Source: Flaccisagitta enflata
Lineage: Eukaryota > Chaetognatha > Sagittoidea > Aphragmophora
Direction: 5' to 3'
Length of the DNA stretch: 64,000 bases
NCBI GenBank assembly: GCA_965153355.1
Contig: OZ231126.1
Span: forward strand, 47,120,001 to 47,184,000
In this document: one piece after another, positions 11,853 through 23,416 of the stretch
Layout of the letters: each line of letters starts with the position of its first letter
Position numbering within the stretch: position 1 is the first letter of the stretch
Position numbers and translations under genes: made by a program
The notes under the pieces: model-generated
The model's database searches: none
What the model saw: the letters and a program-made list of their open reading frames with translations, nothing else
Told to the model about the DNA's origin: nothing

Positions 11853-13019
11853 GAGAAAAAATCTGAACAGTATCTGGGTCCGCGATGGAAGGGGGTTAAA
11901 GATCACCAATTCTGTAAGATCACTATGACCAAAAGATCGCTAACCCTGTAAGTTCGCCAAAACCATAAGTCTTTACATTTAGAGCCGCCATACAAAGTTT
12001 CATGCAAATCCGTTGAAAAATGACAAAGTTATGCAAGTTTTTCACTTTTAGGCTAGTAGGGCGGTTGGGTGGTAGGCTGGTTTAGATAAATAGTGTGCGT
12101 ATGTTGAGTTCTTCCATTTAGAGACTCCATACCATGTTTCAACCAATTTGGTTGAAAATTGTCAAATTTATATAAGTTTTTACTTTTAGGCCGGTAAGCT
12201 GGTTGGGTGGTAGGTTGGTTTGGCCGGTTAGCATGCTCAAACATTAATAAATCACATACATGTGTTGAGTCCTTCCATTTAGAGACTCCATACTAAATTT
12301 CAACCAAATTGGTTGAAAAACGCCAAAGATATGCACATTTATCACTTTTTGGTTGGTAGGCTGGTTGGGTGGTAAGCTGGTTTGACAGGATAAATAGTGC
12401 GCATATGTTGAGTTCTTCCATTTAGAGACCCCATACCAAGTTTCAACCAAATTAGTTGAAAAATGACAAAGTTAAGCAAGTTTTTCACTTTTAGGCCGGT
12501 TGGCTGGTTGGGTGGTAGGTCGGTTTGGCCAGTTAGCATGCTCAGATGCATATGGAGTTGGACAACATTACTTTATAACAAAAATCTAGAATAAGGACAA
12601 GAGCCTTGGGAGCTCTAACTGGTGTTTCATCCGGACCCCTCACAGCTATCCTTAGAAATATCAAAATCCACTTCATATAAATGCATATAAATCACATACA
12701 CATGTTGAGTCCTTCCATTTAGAGACTCCATACCAAATTTCAACCAAATCGGTTGAAAAATGCCAAAGTTATGCACGTTTTTCACTTTTAGGCTGGTAGG
12801 CTGGTTGGGCCGGTTGGGTTGGTCGGATCGCAAAAATTGGATAGGATGTAAAGCGCCCTACCCTAGTACAACTTCCCACCAAATATCAACCAAATCGATC
12901 AAAGCATTAAAAAGTTATCCATTTTTTAAAATCCCTAATGACAATGACGACGACGACGACACCCACCCGCCTTGACTTATAGTCCGCGTCGGAATGATAT
13001 TCCGTCGCGGACAAAAAAA
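11853..13019 (+). mobile_element. Family-2 hairpin-ended element with an internal dimeric tandem repeat
   Basis: Starts GAGAAAAAATCTGAACAGTA and ends in a 31-bp near-perfect hairpin (12982-13012, GTCCGCG...CGCGGAC) followed by seven A. A (GAC)n tract, 12945-12960, stands just before it. The interior repeats a CTTCCATTTAGAGACTCCAT-containing unit with alternating 161- and 143-bp spacing. GTCCGCGATGGA near the start can pair with the end. It is non-coding despite short open frames. Confidence 0.75.
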
Positions 13020-13419
13020 TTGAATATAGAGTCCGTAGGATAACTTTTTGCTTGATCAAACAATCCATCGAGCCTAGTCAGTGATTTTCACATTTAAGTA
13101 TCCGCAATATGACCGGAGAGCTTTCTTTTCTTCTAAAATACCGGTAAAGTCGTATATCAACAAGGAATATCAGCAATTAGCTTTTACCAACGATTAAATC
13201 GCACAAGACTAAATGCAAATCATTCAAATGATTCTAAGACTTTTTGCTTATATTTTCAATTTAATTTGATTACAAAAAAAGGAATAAACTTAACGGACTT
13301 GAACATTGCTAAAACAATGTAAGACAATATTTTTTCCAACAGGTTCTTTTTTTTATAGTTTGAAAGAAGCAAACAAGATGACAGAGGAAATTAAGAAAAG
13401 CAAGACAATCTTGACCAGG

Positions 13420-13422
<3 letters not shown>

Positions 13423-13506
<84 letters not shown>

Positions 13507-13527
13507 GAGACAGGTACACAGGTAGAC

Positions 13528-13619
<92 letters not shown>
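13423..13619. repeat. Two GA microsatellites around a CAGACAGAGA spacer
   Basis: GA runs 13423-13498 and 13530-13619, separated by a short CAGGTACACAGGTAGACAGG spacer. Confidence 0.95.
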
Positions 13620-13621
<2 letters not shown>

Positions 13622-13629
13622 CAAATTGA

Positions 13630-13714
13630 AAGACGAACGGATGTGTGATCGGTTGAACAAACAACGGACGGGCCGACAAAGCAGGGCAAATCATCTTAAG
13701 CACGCGACTGAAAG
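13630..13714 (+). mobile_element. Family-1 repeat, 3' end behind GA arrays
   Basis: ACGGACGGGCCGACAAAGCAGGG leads to a degraded hairpin, AGCACGCGACTGAAA. Two GA arrays lie directly upstream and may be the internal array of this copy. Confidence 0.5.
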
Positions 13715-14332
13715 GGAATACAATATGAAACAACAATATGAAAGAACCTAGAAGCTATCTCTACTATCTTCGCCAAAAGAAAGGCGACACCCTGGGAATG
13801 ATATGATTTATTGACCATACTCTGAAAAAAAAATTGCTTATTGAGAGAGTTTATAAATCAAGTATGCTTTTTTTTTTTGCAATTTTTTATCAATTCTAAA
13901 AATTATCATTTCTCTTCCTCTACTCTGATTGGACTCATTTTGTAGATCTTTTGGAGTAGATTAATGTGTTTTTTATACAAAATCTCAAGCTTCTTTAAAA
14001 GCCAAGATATTCTACATAGGTGTCGCGTTTCTTTTGGCAAAGATAGTATCTCTTTTAAAAGCTTCGGCGGAAAAAAGACGTTCTTATAAAGGAATGAAGT
14101 GGTTGTTACCATATCAATGTTAAAGGAAACAAACCCGAACGGGCAATGACGCGTCCAGACTGTCACTTAACTGAATTCCATACTAAACATAAATTTGTGA
14201 CACATATGTGGACAGATGACGGAAACACCCACGGATGGGCCGACGGACTTTCAGACCCTCATAGAGATACAATGACACAACTAAAAACAATGCCGATATT
14301 GGATGTTAGATGCGTCTGTGCTATACACCGAA

Positions 14333-14503
<171 letters not shown>

Positions 14504-14530
14504 TTCTTTTTACAGGGATAATGGGACGCT

Positions 14531-15278
14531 TACACTTATTTCATTTTGTAAGCACCAAGTTTATAAGCACGCCCAGCCTCAAATATTTGAAAAATCTAAG
14601 CACAATGCTAAACATGCTCTAGGCTGAGAATTTCCATTGAGAAAAAATTGGTGAAAAGAGTTAAAAATTCAAAAATAATATTGATATAAAGATTTTTTAA
14701 TTCTTTGTTAGAATTATTCAAAAATTTATAATAATTGCAATGAGTAGAATTTACGCTTTAAAATGATTTCAGTAGGTTTTTATTCTAATACTTAAGTTTG
14801 TAAAAATACCTATGATCAGGCCCACCCTTCAATATATTCAGGATTTTTATATAGATAAAATAATTTCATTTCATGAAATTTTTTGAAAACATTTCTTATA
14901 AAATCTTATTATATAGATCTGATGCTTTGGTATGATTGTTAATTATAATTCATGTCTGTAACAAATTTTAAGTAAGCACTACAAAAAAATGATTTCTTAT
15001 AATATTGAATATTATTTTAAAAAAGTTTATATTCAATCAAGATACTTATATATCAATGAAAGATACTGTTATTATTCTATATTGAATATATTCTTTACTT
15101 TATTTTATTCTAAACTATATTCTACACTATACTACATTTTATACTAAATAGGAGAATTGTACACCAAAATGTGATAAGCACGCACTTAAGCACATTTAAG
15201 CCTTAAAAGTAAGATTTCGCTAGGCACGCTCAGCCTCAGCCGAAGAAGGTGCGTGCTTATAAAATGAAAAAAGTGTAT
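14531..15278. mobile_element. AT-rich inverted-repeat element
   Basis: TACACTTATTTCATTTTGTA at the left end is mirrored by TATAAAATGAAAAAAGTGTA at the right (15257-15278). AAGCACGCCCAGCCTC (14566) is mirrored by GAGGCTGAGCGTGC read on the other strand near 15222-15236. The interior is extremely AT-rich and non-coding. Confidence 0.5.
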
Positions 15279-15714
15279 ACGAAAAGACAGGGTAAAGCCA
15301 AAATATGGCCTCGCCGTTAAAGAATGAAGGATTGAATGATTACAATGAATGAACGTTTGAAAGGAATGCTGTACGTTTGAAATGAATGAAAGAACGAATG
15401 AATGCATGAAGTGATGAACGACAATGAGAACGCAACTGGGAAAGCATCAAAGGTTACAGGAACGCGTCCTTTTGCGCAATTTCAACGTTTACGTGACGAA
15501 CAGACTAACAAACCAACGGACCGACAAGACCTCTTATAGATTAAAGGACGCATGTACAAATTTCTCGAGGAAGACACAAGTTAAAGGTAACCGGTTAAGA
15601 GTTACCCAGCAAGTAAACGGACGAAAACACTTCACACAGTCGCGCACAAACCCCAACAAGTGAGGAAAAACGAAGCAAGAGCAGTTATGAGAAAGATAGG
15701 AAACTAATGCAAGG

Positions 15715-15718
<4 letters not shown>

Positions 15719-15813
<95 letters not shown>

Positions 15814-16013
15814 AGAGTGAGAGAGAAAGTAAGAGAAAAAGAGAGTGAGAGAGAAAGTAAGAGAAAAAGAGAGTGAGAGAGAAAGTAAGAGAAAAAGAGA
15901 GTGAGAGAAAAAGAGAGAGAAAAAGAGAGAGAGAGAAAGTGAGTGAGAGATAAAGAGAGTGAGAGATAAAGAGAGAGAGAGATAAAGAGAGAGATAAAGA
16001 GAGAGAGAGAGAG
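15719..16013. repeat. GA microsatellite with degenerate tail
   Basis: Perfect AG run to about 15809, then GAGAGTGAGAGAGAAAGTAA-like 20-24-bp units. It leads straight into the family-1 repeat at 16012. Confidence 0.9.
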
Positions 16014-16145
16014 ATACACGGCCATTACCAGTTGCGGAAAGGTGGGCAGGGGCGGAAATGCGCGTTTTCACACCTTCCAACTCGATCACCATGACCGACG
16101 GACGGACAAAGCCCCTTTTGGAGTTGCGTGTCCGCAACTAAAAAT
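16012..16145 (+). mobile_element. Compact family-1 repeat with a variant stem
   Basis: GATACACGGCCATTACCAGT at the 5' side, then GGTGGGCAGGGGCGG and GACGGACGGACAAAG. The terminal stem is GTTGCG/CGCAAC (16123-16138), a paired change from the common GTCGCG/CGCGAC. Confidence 0.75.
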
Positions 16146-16680
16146 GATTTGCAAAGATAACGCAGGCTATAGATGGATCCTGCCAGCATGCTTCTCGGTG
16201 ATTGGACAGACGCCAAACTATAAAACACGAACAGGTCGGGCAGAGATAAAGAACGGATAATAACAGATCAGGCAAGTGCCAACTTCCGAGTGCGGTTGGA
16301 CAACCTAAGCATTTACACGCTCTTGCGTTGCCCCATAAATAAGAACGCCGTAAGCACGTAAGAATAAAATTTGCTTAAAAATAAAGAAATTAAGTCGGGT
16401 CAAGGCAGCTAAATGACGACTCCATAGCTTCAACCAACATACCTGTAGAGAGAAGGGAATGGGATTCAGACGACATTCCTAAATACCAGGTTACCTATAC
16501 CTTTTATAAACCAATCGAACTGTTTCAAAGTTAGCCCCCTTTAACCTACAATCCTATGCTTTTTCCATTTTGTTAAAGGGTTTCGCGTTCCAACCAAACA
16601 ATTAGTAATAGTAGCAGGCTAACAACTAATTTGTCAAACAGAAATCAAGTTTTTTGTTGGGCCAGGATAAATACACTCAC

Positions 16681-18659
16681 CTTCGGCGGCATTTTTTGTT
16701 GACATTATCACACGCTCCCACTGCCCATTCACGGCAAAGCTTTTTAGATTCTTTTCTCTCCTCCTCCGCCTGTCTTTCCCGTCTGTACGGGGCATCTGGA
16801 TCAGATTGTTGTTGATGAGGGGAATCAGCGTAAGGGTCGTCGTCGCCGACACGAGGAGGGTGCGCGTGAGAGGAGGACAATCTTTTCTCCGCCTTTCTCG
16901 CGGCACGTTGCTCCGGATCTTCCGCGTGATGGCGTTCTCTTGATCCACGGCGCTGATGACCAGTGGCGGGATCTTTTTCGCGATCCGCGTATTTTTTACG
17001 CCTATGTTTCGATTGAGGACTTTCGGGCAAACTGTGAGCGAGAAGACACCCACCAATTGGCTTTCGACATATCCCCGTATCGAACCACTCCTTACAGATG
17101 CCCTCCGGATAATCCGGGTCATCGTAAGGAGCGGGTTTTTCCATGGACGGTGACCGAGGTCTTTTGACAGCCGGCGGCCCAGGAGGATAATCGGCAGGAC
17201 CTTGAAGATGCGGATGAGGATGATGATGCTTGGAGGAACTACCAGAGGGCTTCTGCTGCGGATGCTGCCTCGAGGGACTCCCACTAGGACTGCGTGGCAT
17301 TCTCCTAGGCGGCTGCTGTTGGACTTGATAGTGCGGCGGGGGACTTCGTCCAGTACCTCGGTCATACTCGGGTCTCATATGATCGGTTGGAGGCATTCTC
17401 TCTCTTGAATCTCGATTGATATTTTCTCTAAACTGCTCCGGTTTTTCTCTAAACTGCTCCGGTAATCGCTGCTCTCTTGGGGAAGGCGATCTTTCTCTCC
17501 TCAAATTATCCAAGTTATGCCCAAACGCTTCGCGTTTGGGAGGTGACGGCGTTCTGTAGGGAGAAGGCGTCAAACGCCTCTGAGGTCGGGCGGCCTGCTG
17601 TGGTGGAGGGGGTGAATAAGGACCCGGGTCACGGTAGGCTTGGGGAGGGGGTGACGACCTCCGAATTGGAGGAGCCTCAAAAGGCGTTGGACTTGGTTGG
17701 CGATGATACGGATCGCCACGATACTGCGGTGGTTCACGGCTCGTCTTCCCACGCTGGGGGGATGTTTCTCTGCCAGGTCTAGGAGGCCATTGCTCTCTCG
17801 GATCAGGAGAGAGACGTCTTGAAGGAGGCGCGTGAGAGGCATGCGGTGGCAGAGGTGAACGATCGCGTTCAAAGCGCGGAGGCGGTGCGCCCCGTGAAGG
17901 AGGATGAGCGTGATCTCGCGCATGGGGATCGGGATAATACGCATCTTTTCCTTGTACAGGCATTGGTTCCCCACCTCTCATCCTTCTTGGGGATGGTGGG
18001 CTTCGTCTTCTTGGATGCATCGGGGGCGAAGGTGAACGACCTCGTCTCCCAGGGTCATAACGATCGTCACGCCTAGGTGCCTGCTGCTGCTGCTGCTGCG
18101 TTCCATAACGCTGTTGATACGGCGCATCAGTCGCCGGGGGCCCGTACAACTCAGTGGGCGAAGGAATGCGCCTTCTCGGTGGAGGCGGGGATGGAGCTCC
18201 TCCAGCTGGACGCGGCCTGGTCCTTGATTCATGCTGAGGAGGAACTCCTTGCCTTTCATGAGATGGAGGATGATATTCATCGTGAGGGCGACGTGGCGCG
18301 GCAGCTGGAGTCGGATAATGGGGATTATCGGGTGACCTTGGACGTCTTGACTTGTGGTCGTAACCCGGCGGCCTTCCGCCTCTTCTTCCATCATCGACCG
18401 CGCCCGTGTGGCGATCGAGATTGGGTTTGACATCTGGGTATTCGCCGTATGGACCACCATTTGGGCTTGGTGGACGCCCGGGAGGACCTCGACCACGGCG
18501 ATTATCGCCCCCACCGTGACTGTAATCGTAGACCACGGGACCTCCAGCTTGATCTCTTTGCGCTGGTCCTGGTGAAGGGGCACGAGGCTCTAAAGGAGGG
18601 GGAGAATATCTCGAAGAATAACCCGGAGGTAACTCCGAGTCTCCTTGGAAGTAAGACAT
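16681..18659 (-). CDS. Exon 1 of a large CCCH zinc-finger protein (start codon exon)
   Basis: First coding exon, 659 codons plus two bases, of a gene reading leftward. The ATG at 18659 is preceded in frame by a nearby TGA, which supports this start. The product is rich in Pro, Arg and Ser (many SP, RSP and PPR runs, a glutamine run near 18085-18105), like SR-type RNA-processing proteins. A CCCH finger sits at residues C522-C531-C538-H542. A second begins at C642-C650-C657 and obtains its histidine (H661) only after splicing. The donor reads AAG/GTGAGT at 16681/16680, leaving phase 2. It joins exon 2 at 4120, whose first base completes an Arg codon directly before that histidine. CCCH proteins usually bind RNA; a role in RNA metabolism is inference. 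I do not recognise a specific orthologue. Confidence 0.85.
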
Positions 18660-19213
18660 GACTCAAGTATCAGATACCCCCCTTAACGAGATTTTTTTTT
18701 CTCAGCCGAATAGAGATTTAGGGCAGACTTTCAATGGCGGTAAGAATAGACGCAGAAGAAAGATAAATCAATTCGCGCAGTGTAAACTATGATCTTTTTT
18801 TCTTAAATGCGAATTGACGCGTAGAAGCGAGAATAGTACGTATCATTTTTTTAATAGCGATCGATGGTGGTGATATAAAAAGCAAGATGGTGTACGCATG
18901 TAACAGAGACGAGATGGATCGATAGAAAAAGTGAAGATACGAATTAAAAACGTAGATGTAGCGAAAGGTTGTGGATGTATCAATTGATGATTTTTTCCAA
19001 GATTCCTTTTAATTTTTTAACATTTTGATTTTTTTTTATGATAGAATGTTTGGACGAGAAGACAGTCTAATTTGTTTTCCAATATATAATTCTTTTCCTC
19101 CTTCAGTTCAGCGTGAAGAAGGAAATTTTCACAATTCAAATGTTCACATGATCATGGCGAGGTTTATGATCAAGACTGTTTCAACCTGCAACAAAAACAA
19201 AAATAGGGACCGA
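18660..19213. other. Short spacer between the synthetase gene and the CCCH gene
   Basis: About 550 bp separate the synthetase stop from the next start on the same strand. It must hold the 3' end of one and the promoter/5' leader of the other. It is AT-rich, and I see no clear TATA box or unique regulatory site. Confidence 0.5.
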
Positions 19214-19843
19214 TTAAATTAGCTCACTTTCATCCTTGCACACCTCACTCATTTCCTCCACTGCCGGATCACTCGTTTTCTTGTAAGGAGGATAACTAGC
19301 TAAGCATATTGTATCACATTGTTCTCTGTCCGTCTTGAAGAGTTTTAATCTCTGCCACAACTCTTCCGTCAAAAAGGGCATGAAAGGATGCAGGGCTCTC
19401 ATGGCTCCTTCGAGACAGCAAAGTAACACCGACATCTTTACGTCTCTTTCTTCGCAGTCTAAATCGTTGAGAAAGGGTTTTGTGTGTTCCAAATAAACGT
19501 CGCAAAGCTGAAACCAGATGAATCTATGAATGGCGATCGTGCCCCAAGTTAGTTGGAAATTGTCAAATCCTTCGTTGCAACCGTTGACCATTTTTTGGTA
19601 ACAGTTGAGGATATCGACGTCTTCCTCGGAGAGCCGATCGTTAGCATTTTCGGCCTCGACGTCGATGTACGTAAAGCCACGAGCGTCTGCGTGCCGGAAA
19701 AAGAAACGAGTTGCTTGCCAGATTTTGTTGCAAAAGTGGCGGTGGTGTCGAATGTTGAGAATGTCCATGCTCACATCGACTGATTGAACGTCACAGGACA
19801 AGAGAGCGAAACGTAGAGCGTCAGTTCCACACTCGGGGATCCC
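19214..19843 (-). CDS. VARS: Valyl-tRNA synthetase, terminal exon (end of catalytic domain and anticodon-binding domain)
   Basis: Codes for 209 residues and a TAA stop at 19214-19216. It opens with GIPECGTDALRFAL, the conserved segment just after the KMSKS region of eukaryotic valyl-tRNA synthetases. It continues through the anticodon-binding domain (HRHFCNKIWQATRF, the CDVYLEHTKP region, and HPFMPFLTEELWQRL). The enzyme joins valine to tRNA-Val in the cytosol. The acceptor is TCTTCAG/GGG (exon base 19843), phase 0. The reading frame ends soon after the LASYPPYKK segment, so the C-terminal coiled-coil tail of about 140 residues found in animal cytosolic enzymes is absent from this reading. 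A plausible acceptor at about 19186 hints at an alternative last exon, but it would add only about a dozen codons. Confidence 0.9.
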   Translation of the reverse strand, partial: GIPECGTDALRFALLSCDVQSVDVSMDILNIRHHRHFCNKIWQATRFFFRHADARGFTYIDVEAENANDRLSEEDVDILNCYQKMVNGCNEGFDNFQLTWGTIAIHRFIWFQLCDVYLEHTKPFLNDLDCEERDVKMSVLLCCLEGAMRALHPFMPFLTEELWQRLKLFKTDREQCDTICLASYPPYKKTSDPAVEEMSEVCKDESELI

Positions 19844-19889
19844 CTGAAGAGTCGGAAGGGAAGAGAGAAGGAGGCGTCATGAAGCGGGT

Positions 19890-21365
19890 AGAGTGGGGTA
19901 AATTGGGTCGTCCAGCTTTTTCGTAGAATCTGAGGAAACTATTGGCAATTTTGATGATTAAGGAAGATTTAGTGTCTATAACAAAGTGTCCAATAAATTT
20001 GGCAAAATTTCATAAAGGACATCAAAAAACTGTCTCTTATTGATCTTTTCCATCCATTTGATGAAGTTGTGTCCGGTGGTTTCCATGGCATTCTACTCCT
20101 TGATTTCTTTTGTAAACAAAGTTCCCCCATAAGTTATTAAGAAAACTATGAATAGAAAAGTCCGCTGAAAAAAAGGAAGAAAAAGACCGCGAAAAAAGCT
20201 TACCGTAAGAACCGTCATAAATGATTTTCCATCTATTCTTCCGTCTGAAAATTAAAAAAACGCTTGACCGAAACATTTCTGGAAGTTTAGGGTAATACCC
20301 CAAAACTAAGCTCTTGCAGTGAAGTGATTTCCTGCTCATGAAAATAATAGTCAAATGTAAAGGTGGGTTAGTAGTGAATATCTATTATCCAACAGGCAGC
20401 AAATTAAAAGATCAATACAAGGAAGAAGAGGTTCACTTAAAGTAGTCTGGGAAAAAACTGGCTGTGATGGACAAAATAAAATTGATGGTTGATCTTAAAT
20501 CATTCTAGCAGACTTGCTTCAATGCCCTGAGCTAATTTTGAGTAAGATTTTGAGTATTTGTCGTGCTTTATATTTAATGATGTATACCTACCTATTTATT
20601 GTCCTATTTTAGATACCAAATTTGATATCAAACATATCTAAAAAGTTATTACAGAGAAGTGCTAAATACAAATGAACCCCCTTAAAACTGTAGCACCCCC
20701 ACCTACAGCTCTAACCAATTATATTACAGAAACTTTTTAGATAAAAAATGAATGTTTATATCAATAAAAGTGGCGCCACCAGAGCGATTTTTAAATTTTG
20801 ACCTTTAACTCAAAATACAACTAATAAACATATTAATATAAGCTTTTTTTAAATATTCATAAAATCATATATTTTATACTATAATTTCGAACTGGAGTGG
20901 AAATTTCAAAATTGCCCTGGTGGTGCCACTTGTATACGTTGTATAGTCCTAAGATATGATTTAAAACCCAGTACAAATTTATTATTGCTTTAGTTTGATC
21001 TGTAAGGGGGGTGCTACAGTTTTAGGGGGTTCACATTTTATATTTCTCCTTCCTCTGTATTCTTTGCCATGTTTTATTGGGAAAAATCTCACAAAATTAA
21101 AAAGTTTGCCCCAGGCATAATTCCTTTCTTTTTAAACTAGGGAAACCCATATGAAAAACTGCGCATTCTAACATCTAAAAGAACAAATTGAGATGATACA
21201 TACCAAATTTCAGCTTACTGGGTCACTTAGAAGTATGGTTTATGAAAAATTATGTTTTTGCCAAATTTATTGGACACCCTGTTAGTTAAAGATGAAAACA
21301 GAAATTTCGCTGAAACTTATACTAGGGCTGACCAAAGTGGGCGACTCATTTTACCCCACCCTCCA
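19890..21365. mobile_element. Inverted-repeat element in the valyl-tRNA synthetase intron
   Basis: The left end AGAGTGGGGTAAATTGGGTCG (19890-19910) and right end CGACTCATTTTACCCCACC (21342-21360) are imperfect complements. Further in, GTGTCCAATAAATTTGGCAA (19986) is mirrored at 21255-21275. No transposase frame is visible. Target duplication not identified. Confidence 0.6.
20673..21032. mobile_element. Nested 360-bp palindromic miniature element
   Basis: Ends TGAACCCCCTTAAAACTGTA and its complement at 21006-21032, about 25 bp. Inner GTGGCGCCACCAGAGCGATT (20770) is mirrored by GGTGGTGCCAC near 20920. It lies inside the element at 19890-21365. Confidence 0.65.
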
Positions 21366-21443
21366 CTAGTGAAAGAGGTAAAAGGAAAACTGATATATGA
21401 TAACCGCGTATTTCCGGTTCATCCAAAAGTACTTCTGCCTCAC

Positions 21444-21617
21444 CTCAGGAAAAGATTTTCGTTGACCGTCTCTCGCTATTTCTAGCTCAGCCTGACTCAA
21501 TCCTGAATCCTCCAACTGTTTAGCCAACGCCTCGAGGTCTTTGCCAGTCATCACGTCAATTGGATCGACCACATTTCCCAGAGATTTGCTCATTTTACGA
21601 CCGTGTGCGTCTCGGAT
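21444..21617 (-). CDS. VARS: Valyl-tRNA synthetase, KMSKS exon
   Basis: 58 codons, phase 0 at both ends, with acceptor TTGTAAG/ATC (exon base 21617) and donor GAG/GTGAGG at 21444. It begins IRDAHGRKMSKSLGNVVDP, which contains the class I synthetase KMSKS loop that stabilises the adenylate transition state. It ends with ...GQRKSFPE, which runs straight into GIPECGTD of the next exon as in known valyl-tRNA synthetases. The 1.6-kb intron between them holds an inverted-repeat transposon-like element. No upstream exons (Rossmann fold with HIGH motif, editing domain) could be found in the remaining 42 kb. They may be too far away or misassembled, or this could be a partial copy. Confidence 0.9.
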
Positions 21618-21929
21618 CTTACAAAAAGAAAAACATTCAGTCTAGTTAGGAAGATTGATTGACTGATGCCTGCTTATTTTCGAGGCAGGACTGATTGCGG
21701 AGTGCCACTGTCATGTACTTGACGAATATAATATCATTCAAAAAAAAAGTTCAAAATTTTTTTTTTCATCTCTCTAAAAACTAAGTAAGAGGAACAATGT
21801 CTACAACTTCAACTTTTACATTTATGACCACAACTTCTTTATCGGTATGTCATTTCTTAAAAATTAGAGACTGAACAACCAGCATGGTCTCATTTTGAAG
21901 ATCTTTCGCAGACAGGCTTTCAAACGGTC

Positions 21930-22052
21930 ATAGATTTCGCTATGTTTTTCTCATTGGATGAATGTGAAACATTGAAACACATTTTGTTTCGTTTTCATTT
22001 TTGCTATGGTTTTTTTTTTATGTTACACCCGTTGTCATAACGGTTGTTACAG

Positions 22053-22111
<59 letters not shown>

Positions 22112-22542
22112 GACTATTTTTGTTTATTGTTATTGTTGTCGTTGAACTTATTGTTGTTGTTATCGTTGTTATTTTGGTGGTTATTGTAGTTGTTGTTATT
22201 GTTATTGCTGTTATTGTTGTTGCTGTTATTATTGATGCTAGACCTGTTGTAATAACGGCTATATTTTTCTCATTGGATGAATGTGAAACATTGAAACACA
22301 TTATGTTCCGTGTTTATTTTTGCTACGGTTATTTTTGATGTTACACCTGTTGTCATAACGGTTGTTACAGTTGTTGTTGTTGTTGACTTTTTGTTTATTG
22401 TTGTCATTGACCTTATTGTTGTTGTTATCGTGATTTTGGTAGTTATTGTAGTTGTTGTATTGTTATTGCTGTTATTGTTATTGCTGTTATTGTTGTTGCT
22501 GTTATTGTTGATGCTACACCTGTTGTAATAACGGCTGTTACA

Positions 22543-22635
<93 letters not shown>

Positions 22636-22830
22636 GATTATTATTGTTGTTGTTATTGTTGTTGTTATTGTTGTTATTATTGTTGTTGTTGTTTTTATTG
22701 TTGTTGTTATTGTTGACTGTTGTTGTTATTGTTGACTGTTGCTGTTATTGTTGTTGTTGTTGTTGTTGTTATTGTTGTTGTTATTGTTGTTGTTATTGTT
22801 GTTGTTATTGTTGCTGTTATTGTTATTGTT
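21930..22830. repeat. GTT microsatellites within a tandem duplication
   Basis: Pure GTT runs lie at 22052-22112 and 22544-22636, with interrupted GTT/ATT beyond. The flank TTGGATGAATGTGAAACATT...GTTACACC recurs at 21954 and 22274, with a shorter third copy near 22505. This shows a duplication of about 320 bp that includes the microsatellite. Confidence 0.8.
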
Positions 22831-23085
22831 GTTGTTTGATATTGTCGTTGGTGCTTAAATCTTTGATGTTATGATGCATATACATTATACAATCATACAT
22901 ACATGTACATGTTTGTGGATTATTGAAGTAATGTTATTGAAGTAAATGTGGTTGTTTTTGACTTGTTGGAAATCGTTGTTGTTTTTGTAGTGGTTGTCAT
23001 TTTGACTGTTCTTTTTGTACCACATGTTGTTATTGTTATTGCTTGCTATTGTTGTTGTTGGGGCTGCTGGCTGTTGTCGTTTACA

Positions 23086-23202
23086 TTTTTAGTTGCGGAC
23101 ACGCAACTCTATAAGAGGCTTTGTCCTTCCGTCTGTCTGTCTCGGTCCGTTGGTCTGTTGGTCCGTGGTGATCGAGTTGGAAAGTGTGTATCCGGCCTTG
23201 TT
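23086..23202 (-). mobile_element. Compact family-1 repeat, reverse orientation
   Basis: Only about 117 bp: TTTTTAGTTGCGGACACGCA, then the GTCCGTTGGTC tract, then GTGTATCCGGCCTTGTTTG. The stem GTTGCG/CGCAAC is perfect (23092-23107). It shows how little sequence lies between the two ends. Confidence 0.78.
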
Positions 23203-23416
23203 TGTTGGTGCGTGTGTATGGTGGTGGTTAAGTAGTAGTTTTTATCGTAGTTGTTGTTATTGTTGTTGCTAATTCTGTTGCTGCATTGCATTGTCGTAAA
23301 GCATCGTTGTTTCGTTGTGGTTCTTGTTGTTGGTCGTTTTTGTTGTATTTGTCATGAATGTTGTAACGATTGTTTTTTTTTGTCAGTGTAACTAACCGTA
23401 TGTGAAACAATCTTAC

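Noticed and set aside
19100-19187. Alternative last exon of the valyl-tRNA synthetase after the acceptor TTGTTGCAG at about 19186
   Set aside because: The acceptor looks good, but the frame stops after about 13 codons and does not resemble the missing C-terminal tail.
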